Positions 24,877-36,100 of a DNA stretch of 64,000 bases are shown piece after piece. A program made the position numbers and the translations under genes. Below the pieces are notes generated by a model. It searched no databases and was not told the origin of the DNA. It saw only the letters and a list, made by a program, of their open reading frames with translations. The first letter of the stretch is position 1. Every line of letters starts with the position of its first letter. The stretch is taken from positions 46,912 through 110,911 of the forward strand of contig NZ_LZKI01000162.1 of NCBI RefSeq assembly GCF_001672755.1, given 5' to 3'. The stretch is from Mycobacterium colombiense. Lineage in GTDB: Bacteria; Actinomycetota; Actinomycetes; Mycobacteriales; Mycobacteriaceae.

Positions 24877-26918
24877 GGTGCGCCCGCGCTCAAGCGGAGG
24901 CTGTGCACCGGCGGGTCCAGGAGTGCGATGGTGCGCAGCCGCGCCGCCGAGGGCGTGTTCACGAACAATCGGATCCATCCGCGCCGGCCGCGCAGGTCGA
25001 CGGCCCACGGCTCGGCGGTACCGGCGGTGGTCAGGGCCGACCACCGCAGTTCCTTGGACGGCGTGGCCGCGAGCCCGCCCTGCGCGTCCAGCGGTGCCGC
25101 GTCGAGCGCTTCTCCATCGGTGGGCGACAACGGAATTCGGTCCGGGTGGTTGACCAACACGAACGCCGGGGATCCCGGCACTTCGTATTCGGACCGCATA
25201 TAGATGGTGGCGTGCGACGGCTGCCCCGCCGGGTCGCGGCTCAACTGCACCGCGTACTGCAGCCGCAGCAGGCCCGCGTATTCGATGCTGCGCACGGCGC
25301 CGATGGCGCGGCGGCCGGCTGAAAACGCTACCGGCGCCAGATGCAGGGAACACCCGCTGACCGGCAGCTTGCCGTTGGGCAGTTGCAGGCCGCCGTACTT
25401 CTCGTACTGCTCGACGGTGATTTCGTAGGACGTACCGGTCAGACCGTTGCGCGGGTCGTAGCCCTTGGGCGCCAGGTACACCACGACGACGGCGGCGCCT
25501 TGCGGCCAGTCGAACGTCAGGACCTGCTTGTTGCAGTATTCGGCCAGTTCGACATCCCGGATGACACCGGTGCGCACCGAACAGAAGGTTTTGCCCAGCA
25601 ACGCACGACCGGCCAGCACCGTGACCGGGGTGAAGTAGGCGCGGCTCCAGTCCGTGGGCCAAGACACTCCCGACATCACCGACCGCGGCCGCCCGTCGGG
25701 ACCGGGCTGCTCGGTAATCGGTTGCGTCAAGCGCAGATCCGGGGTCAGTCCGACCTGCTCGAGCGCCGCCTCGGGCAGGTCATTGGCCTCGGCGCCGGCG
25801 GCCGGGCCGGTCTGGCTGCGATAGATCACCACCTCGCCGGCCGACGGCGCCTTCCAGGTGAGCTCGAAGCCCGCCGCGGCCCCCGGCGCCGACGTCACCA
25901 TCAAGTCGGTGACCGGCGTTAGGACCGCGGCGATTTCGACTTCGGCGTCGACCGGTGCGGCCAGCCGCAGCACACCGTTGACCGGGACCGCGGCCCGAAT
26001 CCGATACACGTAGTGCCGCCCCGGCGCCGGGTCGGAGTCGACGAATCCCGCGCGGTTGTCGCGGTCCAGCAAAATCCGGTGCTGGGGTCCCTCGCGGCCG
26101 GCTTCCTCGGCCGGCATCCGGGACACGAACACGGTGCTGACCGCAGAAGGCACCGTCCAACTGCCGATGACCTTGCCGTTGTCCTGCCGAACCACGCAAT
26201 CGCGCACCGGGCTGACGGCCACGCCTTCGGCGTGCTTGATCGGTTGCGCCGCAAGCGCTTCGGCGCGGGTGCCGCCGACGTTGACCCACACCTGGTAGTA
26301 GCGCACCGCCGCGGCCGAGGGCAGCGGGTCGGCGGCGGTGGCCGCGGGGGTGGCCGCCACCAGCCGGGCCCGATCCGGGGAGTACGGCGCGTTGTCCTCC
26401 TGCGCGACCAGCCGGTAAATCACCACGGCATCGCCGCCGGCCAGATACGGGGTCCAGGCCAGCTCGGAGCCTCCGGTGTCACCGTCGCGCGACGGCCTGA
26501 CGGTGACGGCGGCCAGCGGGCCGGTCTGTTCACCAAAGGTGAATGCCGCGAAATCGCTTGTGTTCATTGGCAATTGGCCGCTCGCCGCGTCTTCTGCCAA
26601 CGGCGCGGTTCCGGTCGATGCACCGTCGACCTCCACCGCCGACAGGGCCGCCGAGCGGTGATGCCGGCCCGGCGACGACTCCGAGTCCACCTCGGCCAGG
26701 ACGGCCGCCAGTTCCTCGGCGTACTCGGCGACCGAGCCGGGCAGCATCGCCCGAATCTGTTCCACATCGGTGCGCCCGGATCGCAGTATCAAGCGCAGGT
26801 GGGTTTCTTTGAAGCCCGCCTTGGACACCGCCCCGGAGTCGATCAGGCGCTGGCGCCATGCGATCAGAGCGTTGAGGCGGGGGTCGTCGGCGTCGCCGGT
26901 GTGCTGCGGATCGGGCAT
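24873..26918 (-). CDS. Fn3-like multi-domain protein of the GTPase/tubulin operon
   Basis: A 681-aa protein from ATG 26918, 2 nt after the preceding stop. The N-terminal 100 residues are mostly helical (IAWRQRLIDSGAVSKAGFKE). From about 130 onward there are several beta-sandwich segments with Fn3-like features such as LAWTPYLAGGDAVVIYRL, YYQVWVNVGG, HYVYRIRAAVP and LTWKAPSAGEVVIYRSQ. The C-terminal third contains AFVLVNHPDRIPLSP. No signal peptide or membrane helix is evident. It is probably a scaffold that binds other operon products. I do not know a function. Confidence 0.7.
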   Translation of the reverse strand: MPDPQHTGDADDPRLNALIAWRQRLIDSGAVSKAGFKETHLRLILRSGRTDVEQIRAMLPGSVAEYAEELAAVLAEVDSESSPGRHHRSAALSAVEVDGASTGTAPLAEDAASGQLPMNTSDFAAFTFGEQTGPLAAVTVRPSRDGDTGGSELAWTPYLAGGDAVVIYRLVAQEDNAPYSPDRARLVAATPAATAADPLPSAAAVRYYQVWVNVGGTRAEALAAQPIKHAEGVAVSPVRDCVVRQDNGKVIGSWTVPSAVSTVFVSRMPAEEAGREGPQHRILLDRDNRAGFVDSDPAPGRHYVYRIRAAVPVNGVLRLAAPVDAEVEIAAVLTPVTDLMVTSAPGAAAGFELTWKAPSAGEVVIYRSQTGPAAGAEANDLPEAALEQVGLTPDLRLTQPITEQPGPDGRPRSVMSGVSWPTDWSRAYFTPVTVLAGRALLGKTFCSVRTGVIRDVELAEYCNKQVLTFDWPQGAAVVVVYLAPKGYDPRNGLTGTSYEITVEQYEKYGGLQLPNGKLPVSGCSLHLAPVAFSAGRRAIGAVRSIEYAGLLRLQYAVQLSRDPAGQPSHATIYMRSEYEVPGSPAFVLVNHPDRIPLSPTDGEALDAAPLDAQGGLAATPSKELRWSALTTAGTAEPWAVDLRGRRGWIRLFVNTPSAARLRTIALLDPPVHSLRLSAGAP

Positions 26919-26920
26919 GG

Positions 26921-29572
26921 CTAGAACACCAAGTCCCCGCCGGGCGGTGCGTCCCGGTGTTCGCTGTGGGTGATCACCGCGGTCTTCTCCATTTCCACGC
27001 CTGAGGCGGCCGCCAGCGGCACCTCGAACAGGGTGAAGTCGTAGGGCGCCAGCCCGTCGCTGGCCTGCACCACCGCGGCCCGAAAACCCAGACCGGGCCG
27101 GGCGATCGCGGCCGTATCGATGGCTACCGCGCAGCGGCCCGCTGTCATCGCCGCGTCGGTGAACACCGACCCGTCGAAGGGAGCCGCCTGCCCCGGCCGA
27201 TGGTCGACGACACCGGCGGCGAACTGTTCGGAGGCCACGTGCTGCCCCATCGCCGGCGCCGACACCGCACCGGTCAGCGCGGTGCCCACGCGATCGTCCT
27301 CGGCGAACATCTGCTCGACCCGCTGCCACAACGCTTCGGCGCCAGTGGAGTGCACCTGCCCGGACGCCACCGCCGCCGACCATTGGTCCAGACCCGAAGA
27401 GGTCCGGAAACCCGGCATGCGATAGAGCATTTCGGGCTCTTCCCGCAGTCGGCCCGCGGCGTGGGCGACCATCTCCTGCCACGGCTTGGTCAGCCAGCCG
27501 AGCGCGTAGAGGCGGCGCTGAATGGCATGCGCCGCATCGTCGGCACGATCGGCGCCGGGATCGGCCACACCGACCTGGGCGCAGCGGGGCAGGCCGTCGG
27601 AGATCAGAGGCGCCGCAGTGCGCCCGGCGGGCGCGGGCCCGAACGGTGCGCGCAGCACCGGCCCCAGCACGCGACACCACGACAAATACTGGCCGTACGC
27701 GGTGGACAGGCGGCTGACGTCCTGCAGCGCCGTCTGCAGATTCGCCTGCATCATGTCGAGCTGATTCTGCTGGGATTTGCGCAGATTCATCAGGGTGAAC
27801 ATGTCGCGCTGGGCGAACAGGAACAACGTCAGCGATACCACGATGTAGAGGCCGAGCAATATCCCACCGGTGATCAAGGTGTATTTCCAGCCGGTGAAGC
27901 CGGCCACCGCGAGGCCGACCACTATGACGAGGACGCCCAACGTCGCCCAGGTCAGCGTGGCCAGGATGGTGCCGATGGCTTGTTGGCGGGCGCGCACCCG
28001 CTCGTCGATCGAGATCTCGCTGGCCGCCCGCTGAATCTGTTCGGCGATTTGCGCGACCTCCGTGCGGGCCCGCCCCAAGAAGTCGGCCAGGATCGATCCC
28101 GCCTGCCAGGCATAGCTTTTCGACGCGTGCTGCTGCCAGCGCTCCAATTCGGTGGACGCCCCGCGCGCCTCGACCCCGGCGGCGGGGTCGGAGTAGGCGC
28201 GCTGCAGCCGCTGGCGCAGATCGGCCGCGCCCAGCACATCGGCCGGCTCCAGGTCGCTGACTCCGATCACGGCGGCCAGCGACGTCGGGATGGCGGTGAA
28301 TCGGTCCGCGCGGCTGGGCACGACGTCGGCGGCGCTGGCCACGACACCGACACCGGCGCCCACTTGGATCGGGTCGAGTCCCTTCGCGCGGCGTCCGCCG
28401 TCGGCCAGGGTGAGCGCGCCGTTGACGAAGTCGGTCCACAGCGGGCTCAGATCCTGTTGAGCCAGCTGCCCGTTGGCCCCCGATCCGCCGATGGCCGCGT
28501 TGAGCGTCTCGGCGCTGCGACCAAGATCCTGCCAATCGGCGAGCTGACTGCTGGTCACCACCGAGAACGCCGATTCGCGGCCGCCGAACACAGTGCCCTG
28601 CACCGTCGAGGCCAACACCGCCGACACCGATCCCTTGACGGCCGACAGCCACGCCGACGGCGCGTTGCGCAGCGCACCGCCCATGAAGCGCAGGAACATC
28701 TTCAGCGCGGCCCAGATCGAAATGGCCTGCGTGGCAACATCGTCGGCGCCCATCCGCGGCCCGCGCAGCACATCGCGATGTTTGGTCCACAGCGCGCGGG
28801 CCATCGTCTGGGTGGCCGCCGACACGTCCTCGACGTAGAGCACCGGCACCTGGCCGCCGTGCGGCAGCGGCAACCGCCCGGCCGGATCGAACAGCCGTGC
28901 CCGCAACCGACGTTCCACCTCCGCGGTGTCCAGGCTGCGGTAGAAAGCGCGCACCGCGCGCAGCGTCTGCCCCGGCAGGATTTCCACGCTGTCGAAGGGG
29001 GTCTGCTGCACGTCGGCCCACAGACCGGCCACCGCGGCGACCACCGGCGCGGCGCGCTGGGCCAGATCGAGCGGCTCGGCGAGGTGTCCCCACGGCACCG
29101 CGCCCAACCCGGGTGCCGGCGAATCCTCCGGCGCGATCAGCAGGTTGTGCCAGCCCTCCACCACGACCGACGAGCTGAGCTGGCTGGCGCCGGCCCGGCC
29201 GCTGGTGAGCAGCATCCGCAGCAGGGTCATCCTTGCTCCCCGGGCGGTGCTGCGCACCACCTGCTCGACGAACTGCTCGGCGGCCAGCGGCGCCCGTTGA
29301 TCGCCCGGAACGTCGAGCGGAACCAGTACCGCGACCCGGATCCGGTCATAGCGCTTGGCGGTCAATACCTGTTGCAGTACCACACTTTCCGACCTACCGC
29401 CGCGCACCATCGTCGCCGCCGTGGCGGGCCCCCGAGCATCGCCGGCATCCACCCAGACGAAGACGCCCAGCAATCCCGCGGCGGAGTAATCGCATAGGAC
29501 GCCGAGAAGCTCGTCGGTATGCAGGTGGGGAGCCACGATCACGGTGAGGGCGGTGTCGTTGGGTGCAACCAT
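26921..29572 (-). CDS. Large membrane protein of the GTPase/tubulin operon
   Basis: An 883-aa protein from ATG 29572. Two adjacent hydrophobic helices lie at about 536-585 (TWATLGVLVIVVGLAVAGF and ITGGILLGLYIVVSLTLFLF) with long hydrophilic regions on both sides, which both should lie in the cytoplasm. The N-terminal half contains GVFVWVDAGDA and VLVPLDVPGD; the segment after the helices (NLRKSQQNQLDMMQANLQTALQDVS, shown in part) is likely coiled coil. I do not recognise a named family. It starts 2 nt after the tubulin-like gene and probably anchors that protein or the Fn3-like protein at the membrane. Confidence 0.7.
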   Translation of the reverse strand: MVAPNDTALTVIVAPHLHTDELLGVLCDYSAAGLLGVFVWVDAGDARGPATAATMVRGGRSESVVLQQVLTAKRYDRIRVAVLVPLDVPGDQRAPLAAEQFVEQVVRSTARGARMTLLRMLLTSGRAGASQLSSSVVVEGWHNLLIAPEDSPAPGLGAVPWGHLAEPLDLAQRAAPVVAAVAGLWADVQQTPFDSVEILPGQTLRAVRAFYRSLDTAEVERRLRARLFDPAGRLPLPHGGQVPVLYVEDVSAATQTMARALWTKHRDVLRGPRMGADDVATQAISIWAALKMFLRFMGGALRNAPSAWLSAVKGSVSAVLASTVQGTVFGGRESAFSVVTSSQLADWQDLGRSAETLNAAIGGSGANGQLAQQDLSPLWTDFVNGALTLADGGRRAKGLDPIQVGAGVGVVASAADVVPSRADRFTAIPTSLAAVIGVSDLEPADVLGAADLRQRLQRAYSDPAAGVEARGASTELERWQQHASKSYAWQAGSILADFLGRARTEVAQIAEQIQRAASEISIDERVRARQQAIGTILATLTWATLGVLVIVVGLAVAGFTGWKYTLITGGILLGLYIVVSLTLFLFAQRDMFTLMNLRKSQQNQLDMMQANLQTALQDVSRLSTAYGQYLSWCRVLGPVLRAPFGPAPAGRTAAPLISDGLPRCAQVGVADPGADRADDAAHAIQRRLYALGWLTKPWQEMVAHAAGRLREEPEMLYRMPGFRTSSGLDQWSAAVASGQVHSTGAEALWQRVEQMFAEDDRVGTALTGAVSAPAMGQHVASEQFAAGVVDHRPGQAAPFDGSVFTDAAMTAGRCAVAIDTAAIARPGLGFRAAVVQASDGLAPYDFTLFEVPLAAASGVEMEKTAVITHSEHRDAPPGGDLVF

Positions 29573-29574
29573 GG

Positions 29575-32500
29575 TCAGAACGTCCCGCCCTCGGGAATCA
29601 CCACGGGCGCACCGCCATCGAGCACCGGACCACCCGCGGTGGCGCCGGCCGCCAGCGCCTCGGCCTCGTGCTGGATCAGGTTGATCAGCGCGCCGGTGGC
29701 CGCGTACACGTCGGGCGCCAGGTCGCGGAACATGGGCGTGTTGGACGCCGTGGTTCGGGTCGGCACCGTCGTGAACGCCCCACCCGGGGTGGCCCCCGCC
29801 ATGTCCGCCGGAAGGTACTGCGCCGCAACATCGCGGATGGTGGTCAACCATTCGACGGCCGCGGCGGCGCGCTCGTCGGCGGTCTGGGCCTCGGCGATCC
29901 CGGGCACCCGGGACTGCACCCCGGGTGTGCTCGAAACCCCTTGCAGGAATTCACCAAGGAGTCCCTGTGCCGACAACGCGACGATCCCGCTGGCGGGGTC
30001 TTGCGAGTGCGCGTCGTAAAGCTCACGCAGCACGCTGTAGGGCCGCAGCGATCGCATCACCGGCGGCTCGTGCGACTGCGCGATGGCCAGCAGGATCGAT
30101 TCCAGTACGGCGGGCAACCAGTCGTAGGGGGCGTGGAACGCCGACGGCGGCGTCAGCAGCGGGTTCGGGAAGTTCAGCCACTGTCCGCTGTCGGCGTCGT
30201 AGATCCGCACCGGCTCGGTGAACGGGGACGCCGGGATCTGGATGCGGCCCAGCAGCTGCCCGACGAACCAGCCGCCGGTCATGGTGCGCCGCTGTTCGTC
30301 GGTCATCGGCAGCGATGCCGAAAGTGGTCGCGAGCGACGGTATTTCCAGAAGGCGCCCCGGCCGGGGCCCGCGGTCTGCGCCCACTGCTGGGCGGCGGGC
30401 TTGAGCACCGAGTCGAACGCCAGCGGCGAATAGTTGGGATAGGAGCCGAAAATGTCGATGCGGGTCACGCTGTCCTCGTCGGACAGCGAGCGCCCGTAGT
30501 TGTCCTTCGTCGCCTGGTCGATGCGCGGATTGTTCCGGATGACTTCGAACAGTTCCCGGTCAACCGGTTGACCGGCGAACGGAATCTCGGAGAACTTGTA
30601 GCGGTACTCGGTCTGCTGGCCCGGGTGGACCCGCTGCAGCGCCTGGTCGTTGACGCTGGCCAGCGGTCGCGCCAGCGACAGCGCCTCGGCGAACTTGGTG
30701 GCGATGTCGCGCCGACGCGCCACCAGTTCCGACTCCGACGCCCCGGCGCCCTGCACGTAGTCGCGCAGCGACACCTTGCAGAATTCGGCGAACGACTCAC
30801 CGGGCCGCTCGACGTAGAGCCGCGCCCGCCGCAGCAATTCCACTGGGCGGGTGTGGATGTCGAACTGGGCGATCGACGGCACCCGCGCGCGGCCGGTTTC
30901 CGGGTCGGTGCCCAGCGCCCGGGTGACCCAGGTGGCGGTGCGTTCGATCAGCCCGCCGGGTGCCGCGACGCCGCCGGTGGTCTGCCACTCCCCCAGGATC
31001 ACCCGCGTGGTCGCCTCCTCGATGGCCGACTGCAGCGGGATCATCGCGTTGGCACCGGCCACCGCCTTCGGCAGATCCGCCTCGTAGCGTCCCTTGAACG
31101 CCGTCGAATTGATCAGCAGCACTTCGTTGTTCGCCTCAGCGAACCGGCTGGGCACCAACTCGTCGGCGTCCGCCGGCCACGCCGCGTACTGATCGGTGGC
31201 CAAGCGGGCCAGCCCGACATCGGTCGGCGGCTCCGAGCGGGCGATCTCCAGCTGGATCATCGCCTCGCTGAGGCGATCACGCAGCGGCACCAGCAATTCC
31301 ATGCCGAGCACCCGCATCACGTCGGCGATGCGGGCGGCCGCGTCGGCGAACAGCTGGCGACGTACCGTCGCGCGGAACCCGTCGACCACGGCCGCCACCA
31401 CCTGATCGGTGTTGGTCATCACCCCGTGCAGTGATTTGAGCCCGGCGTCCACCTGCGGCGAAATCGCCACGATGTCGGGCGGACCCATGTTGCCCAACTG
31501 CGCGACCCCCGCGGCGAGTTGGTCGTCGATGTGACGGCGCAACTGGTCGACGACTTCCCGCGCGAAGGGCAATCCCAGCGAGGCGATGGCCGCGCCGACC
31601 ACCTTTTCGAGCCGCCTGGCGAAATCCTGGTGCCACTGAAAGGCCATGGCGTAGGCAGCATCCGCGCACGCACGGATCAGCTCGGCACGCCGATTGTGCA
31701 CGGCCTGCAGCATGGTCGGCACCCACTGCTCGGCGGCAACGCCTTCCGGGTTCGGCAGGTGGTTGCGCAGCTGACGGTCGATGAGGCTGTTGACCGTGGC
31801 GGCGACGGTGTCCGCCGTGAAGGCTTCGGTGCCGATCCAGCGGCCCAGCTGGCTGACCCGGGTCTGCTCGTCGCCCGCGCTGGGCGGCAACCCCAATTCG
31901 CCACAGAGCGCGGCCCATTGGCTGGACAGCAGCGAGTCCAGCTGTTCGGTGCTCGATGCCGGATTGCCCTTCTGCATGTGCCCGTCGAGCAGCTTGTCCA
32001 CGCAGCTGCGGGCCAGCCGCTGGGCGGCGTATTCGGCGTAGCGGTCCCGGCCCATGCTCAGGCTGGAGAAGCCATAGGTGCCCCAGGGCAACACATCCCA
32101 CGACGAGATGCCCCATCCCAGCAGGTCGCGATCGCCCACCGGCGACGCGGTGTTGCCCAGGTCGTAGGCGACGAACTGGTCGCTGGCCCGCCCACTCATC
32201 ATCAGCCCCGCCAGGCCACGCGCCAATCCGCGGTACACCGCGTACTGCGAGCCGTCACCGAACAGGGTTCGGTCGGCGCCGATGTAGCGGCCCACCGGGA
32301 ACACCCGCGCGAACGGAATCGGTTCTCCCTCACCATGATGGTGGCCCAGCGCACGCAATATCCGTACGTCGTGCTCGCGGGCCGCGCCGGATTGACTGGC
32401 CACGATCTCGCCGAGCATCGCCAACGCGTTGGCCCGCACGCCGATGATGGCGCTCTGCGGCAGCGAGTCGAAAATGTCTGGCGTCACCATGAAGACGCCC

Positions 32501-33120
32501 ATCAAGCGGGGATCCAGGCCGGTGACCAAGGTCAGCAGGCGGCATACGTCCAGCGCCATCGACGCGCCCGCGCCGCCGGCCATCGACGACACCACCAACA
32601 CCAGGGGCGGTTCGTTGGGGTCGAAGCGACCCATGCCCGGCACGTCGACCGTCGACATCTCCGACACGGTCTCGACGCGAAACAGCGTGTCCCACGCGGC
32701 CTGTAGCCGGGCGTGGATCTCGGCGGCCTTGCTCAGGGTGATCATCCGCCCGATAGCCCGGTACTGCCCGGCGCCGGCCGAGATCGGGATCGACACCTCC
32801 TGCGGGCTGCGCGGCGCCCAGGTGGCGATGGTGTCCAACGCCGACTCGGCCGCCAGCCGTTGCGACAGCGCACCGTCGAGCACGGCGTAGCTGCTGCCCT
32901 GCGGTCCGCACCCGACGTAGCTGCCGCCCTGGGCGGGGACGTTCGCCAGCCCCTCCGGGCCCGACTCCGCGGCGCTCGGCACGTCGATGTGGACGAATTG
33001 CCAACCTGCCAATAACTTTTCGATTCCAGCGGTGTGCAGTTCGGAGCGCAGCTGGTCCATCATCAAGGACAGCGTGGCGCCGCCGGAACCGCCGCAGCCC
33101 ACTACCAGGAATCGTCGCAT
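29575..33120 (-). CDS. Giant tubulin/FtsZ-like GTPase
   Basis: An 1181-aa protein. The N-terminus MRRFLVVGCGGSGGATLSLM has the nucleotide-binding GCGGSGG loop (8-14), and VVSSMAGGAGASMALDV has the tubulin-signature-like AGGAGAS (181-187; compare GGGTGSG). These fit the bacterial 'tubulin-like' family (Pfam Tubulin_2). The remaining 800 residues are mostly helical with no membrane segment. Its ATG overlaps the vWA-protein stop (TGATG), so the two are translationally coupled. Such proteins are about three times the size of FtsZ. Whether it polymerises is not known. Confidence 0.8.
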   Translation of the reverse strand: MRRFLVVGCGGSGGATLSLMMDQLRSELHTAGIEKLLAGWQFVHIDVPSAAESGPEGLANVPAQGGSYVGCGPQGSSYAVLDGALSQRLAAESALDTIATWAPRSPQEVSIPISAGAGQYRAIGRMITLSKAAEIHARLQAAWDTLFRVETVSEMSTVDVPGMGRFDPNEPPLVLVVSSMAGGAGASMALDVCRLLTLVTGLDPRLMGVFMVTPDIFDSLPQSAIIGVRANALAMLGEIVASQSGAAREHDVRILRALGHHHGEGEPIPFARVFPVGRYIGADRTLFGDGSQYAVYRGLARGLAGLMMSGRASDQFVAYDLGNTASPVGDRDLLGWGISSWDVLPWGTYGFSSLSMGRDRYAEYAAQRLARSCVDKLLDGHMQKGNPASSTEQLDSLLSSQWAALCGELGLPPSAGDEQTRVSQLGRWIGTEAFTADTVAATVNSLIDRQLRNHLPNPEGVAAEQWVPTMLQAVHNRRAELIRACADAAYAMAFQWHQDFARRLEKVVGAAIASLGLPFAREVVDQLRRHIDDQLAAGVAQLGNMGPPDIVAISPQVDAGLKSLHGVMTNTDQVVAAVVDGFRATVRRQLFADAAARIADVMRVLGMELLVPLRDRLSEAMIQLEIARSEPPTDVGLARLATDQYAAWPADADELVPSRFAEANNEVLLINSTAFKGRYEADLPKAVAGANAMIPLQSAIEEATTRVILGEWQTTGGVAAPGGLIERTATWVTRALGTDPETGRARVPSIAQFDIHTRPVELLRRARLYVERPGESFAEFCKVSLRDYVQGAGASESELVARRRDIATKFAEALSLARPLASVNDQALQRVHPGQQTEYRYKFSEIPFAGQPVDRELFEVIRNNPRIDQATKDNYGRSLSDEDSVTRIDIFGSYPNYSPLAFDSVLKPAAQQWAQTAGPGRGAFWKYRRSRPLSASLPMTDEQRRTMTGGWFVGQLLGRIQIPASPFTEPVRIYDADSGQWLNFPNPLLTPPSAFHAPYDWLPAVLESILLAIAQSHEPPVMRSLRPYSVLRELYDAHSQDPASGIVALSAQGLLGEFLQGVSSTPGVQSRVPGIAEAQTADERAAAAVEWLTTIRDVAAQYLPADMAGATPGGAFTTVPTRTTASNTPMFRDLAPDVYAATGALINLIQHEAEALAAGATAGGPVLDGGAPVVIPEGGTF

Positions 33121-36100
33121 CAGGTGCCCTCTCCGAACGGGTCGAATGGTTCTGGGTCAAATCGATAGGAGGGTTGCGTCGCCTCGGTCGGCGGCGGCGC
33201 GGGCGGCTCGCCCTCGCCGCGCTCATTGCGCTCGTCGCGTTCGTCGTAGCGGTAGCCCGAGGCCATCGTGTCGTCTTGGCGCGGTATCGGTTCGGGGATC
33301 GGCCGCTCCTGTGTCTCGGCCTCATTGAAGCCGGGCGGCACCGACCCCGTCGCCGCGGGCGGCACCGACCCCGTCGCCGCGGGCGGCGCGGGCCTCGGAG
33401 CGGGCGGCGCCACAGGCGCCGAAGCGGGCGCGCCACCGAACGGTGAGTCGGCCCCGCCGCCAAAGGGATCATCCCCCGCCGGGCCGACCACGACGCCGGC
33501 GGGCGTGTCACCGAACGGAGAAGCCGTCTCGCCCGGCGCCGCGAATGGCGTCGTCATGCCGGCCTGTACGGCGCGCAGCCGCAACCCGGTGAGCAGGTCG
33601 GGCAGCCGCTGCGCGATGTCCTCGTAGAGCCGCTCCCGCGCGATGGTGTCGGTGGTTCCGGCCACCAACAGCAGTACCTCGGCGGCATTCTCGGGCCCAT
33701 AGGGGTTGTGCAGCAGCACCCAGGTGTTGTGCACCGCCAGCGGCAGCACCGCGCGCAGGCCGGTCTTGTCCGATCCGGGCAGCTTGGACCCGACGCTCAC
33801 AAGCGCCTCGGCGTCTACGACCACATGGCCGGAGCCGAAAGGACTGCGCCCCAACATAACCGACAGATTCACCCCGGCCACCGACAGCTGGCGGGCGCCG
33901 CCGGGCGGCAGCCCGGTCACCGGTTGCACCAGATCGGTGTCGGCCATCGCGAACGGCTCACCGCCGCGCAGCACGGCGTCGTGCTCGACCTCCACCGGGA
34001 TGCGTTCGGCCAGCAGCGGGTTGTCGGGGATCTTGCTGACCCACCACTTCGACGCGTACAACAGTGCCAACGGGATGCCGGGACCCAGCAGCAGCGCGGC
34101 GATGAGCACCAGGACGAAGTTGGTGGTGTTGAGCGGGTTGATCATCGACGCCGTGAAGGCCACCGGCACGGTCTGCGCGTCGTCGGGGTTGTCCAGCGTC
34201 GAAACATGGACGGGCACAGTGCCGTTGAGCCCGCCGTGGCCGTTGTGGTCGGTGCGCAAGGTGACCGATAATTGTGCGGTTTCCCCCGCCTGCACCTTCA
34301 GACAGTGCTGGCCCGAATTCGTCGGTGAGCCGACGTGCGGCGTGCCGATACCGTCGGGCGCACCCGACACCGTCGCGGAATCGGTGTCGCTGATCCAGGC
34401 ACAGCCAGGGCCGGTGATGTTCAGCGTCGCGGTCGCCCCCTTGGCCCCCTCGACGGTGCCGAAGTCGATGCGCTCACCCGGGGTGGGCAGGCCAACCTTG
34501 GGCAGAATCTGCACCGGCACATCGACTTCCTGCGGCGACAACTGGGTGCCGGCGATGGGGCCGCCGTTCGGATCCGAGGTGTTCGCGGTGGTGATCACCA
34601 GCGACATCCGCAATGTCGCGTGCCCGGGGGCGACCTTGGTCAGGTCGGCGTCGACGGGTTTGGCGATGTCATCCTTGCCCGCCGCCGTCAGCAGCGGGAT
34701 CGGCGCCGCGCCGTCGGGACCCAGGGATGCCGACATGGTGGCCGTGCCGGCCAAGTCGCTCGGGACCATCGGCTTGCCTTGACCGTCAACCAAACCGAAG
34801 ACCAGGCCCTTGAGCGTCTGACCGCTGTGCCAGGCGACCTTATCGCCGCCCGTCAGCGCCGGGAAGATGTCGGTGGTGATGTGAATGCTGACCTTGGACA
34901 CCGCGTCCGGGTGCTGGCCGGTGGTGTCGACGTAGACGATCGCCCACTGTCCGGTCCAGTGCGGGGCGTTGCCGTTCTGCAGCGAGATCGTCTGCGCCGA
35001 TTCGGATTGCCATTGATAGTTCACCGATACGCCGTCGACATTGACGTCTTGGGCGCCGTCCTTCTTGGGCAGCGGCAGGGTCTGCCCAGTCGGGGAGACG
35101 AGGTAGGGTTCGACGCCGGGCACGCCACCCGAGCCCAGAATGTTGACCTCTTTGATGGACCGGTCCAGCACGAAGTTGTGCCGCGCCTCCGGGCACACCT
35201 TGATCTGGCACACCCCACCCTGGTCGGTCACGCCGGGATCGGGGTTGAGGGCGTCGAACGCGAACAACATGTCGTCGATGTTGGCGACGGGAAAGAAGTC
35301 GCCGGGCACCGGATCCGTGATGGCGCCACACGCCATGCCCTGCAATCCCTTGCCGGTGCTGATCGCCGACATCACGTTGAAGTCACCGGGAGTCTGCTTG
35401 GCGCCCAAGCCGATTCCCAGCATGATGATGTTGCTCGACCGCAGCTGGTCGGCGAGGCCGCTGGGGCGGCAGATAGATTGCACGGCCTTCTGGGTGGTGT
35501 CGGGGATGCCGTTCGGTGAGTCCAGCGGGACCCCGTCGGCGTACGGCTTGGTGACCGGGCGGGCGGTGAAGTCGATCATCCCGTCGGAGAACCAGGCGAT
35601 GGCCTGGCAGCGCTGACCTTTGTCGGCCGCCCCGCCGTGCTTGGTCAGCGCTTGCCGGGCGCCGTCGAGGGCCAGCCAGTAGTCGGTGTCGATGCCGGTG
35701 TTCTTCTTGGCGATCGGGCCCAGCGAGGCGCCGACGCTGTCGGCGGTCGAGCCGGTGAGCTGCGTCCAATCATGTTCGGGGACATAGGTATCGGAGAAGC
35801 CGGCCACCGCGACGTCGAGCTTCGCGCTCACCCGGTCGGCGTACTTGCCCAGCGTCTGCACCAGATAGCGCGCGGCCTGTACCCGCGCGGCCTGCGGGTC
35901 GGTCTGCTGCAGGCTGCTCGACTCGTCGAACAACAGCAGCAGATCGCCGGCCTTCTGCGAGGCCAGGCAGGCCCCGAAGCGGCTCGCGCCCGGCGAACCG
36001 GTCGCCGACGCGACCGGCGCCCACCCGACCAGATTCAGCACCACGACCAGGAAAGCGGCCGCGGCCACGCGCGCCAGCACCGCAAGGCCGTTGCGGCCGT

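Noticed and set aside
22387..25662. 1091-aa version of the GAP1-like protein
   Set aside because: The extra N-terminus is out of frame with, and inside, the Fn3-like gene; GTG 24876 overlapping its stop is a better start.
24873..29093. 1406-aa version of the Fn3-like protein
   Set aside because: The first ~720 residues are an Arg/Gly-rich shadow of the 883-aa gene; ATG 26918 fits the operon spacing.
27200..29497. 765-aa plus-strand open frame
   Set aside because: It lies antisense to the 883-aa operon protein; composition (Arg/His/Gly/Gln-rich) is typical of a high-GC shadow frame.
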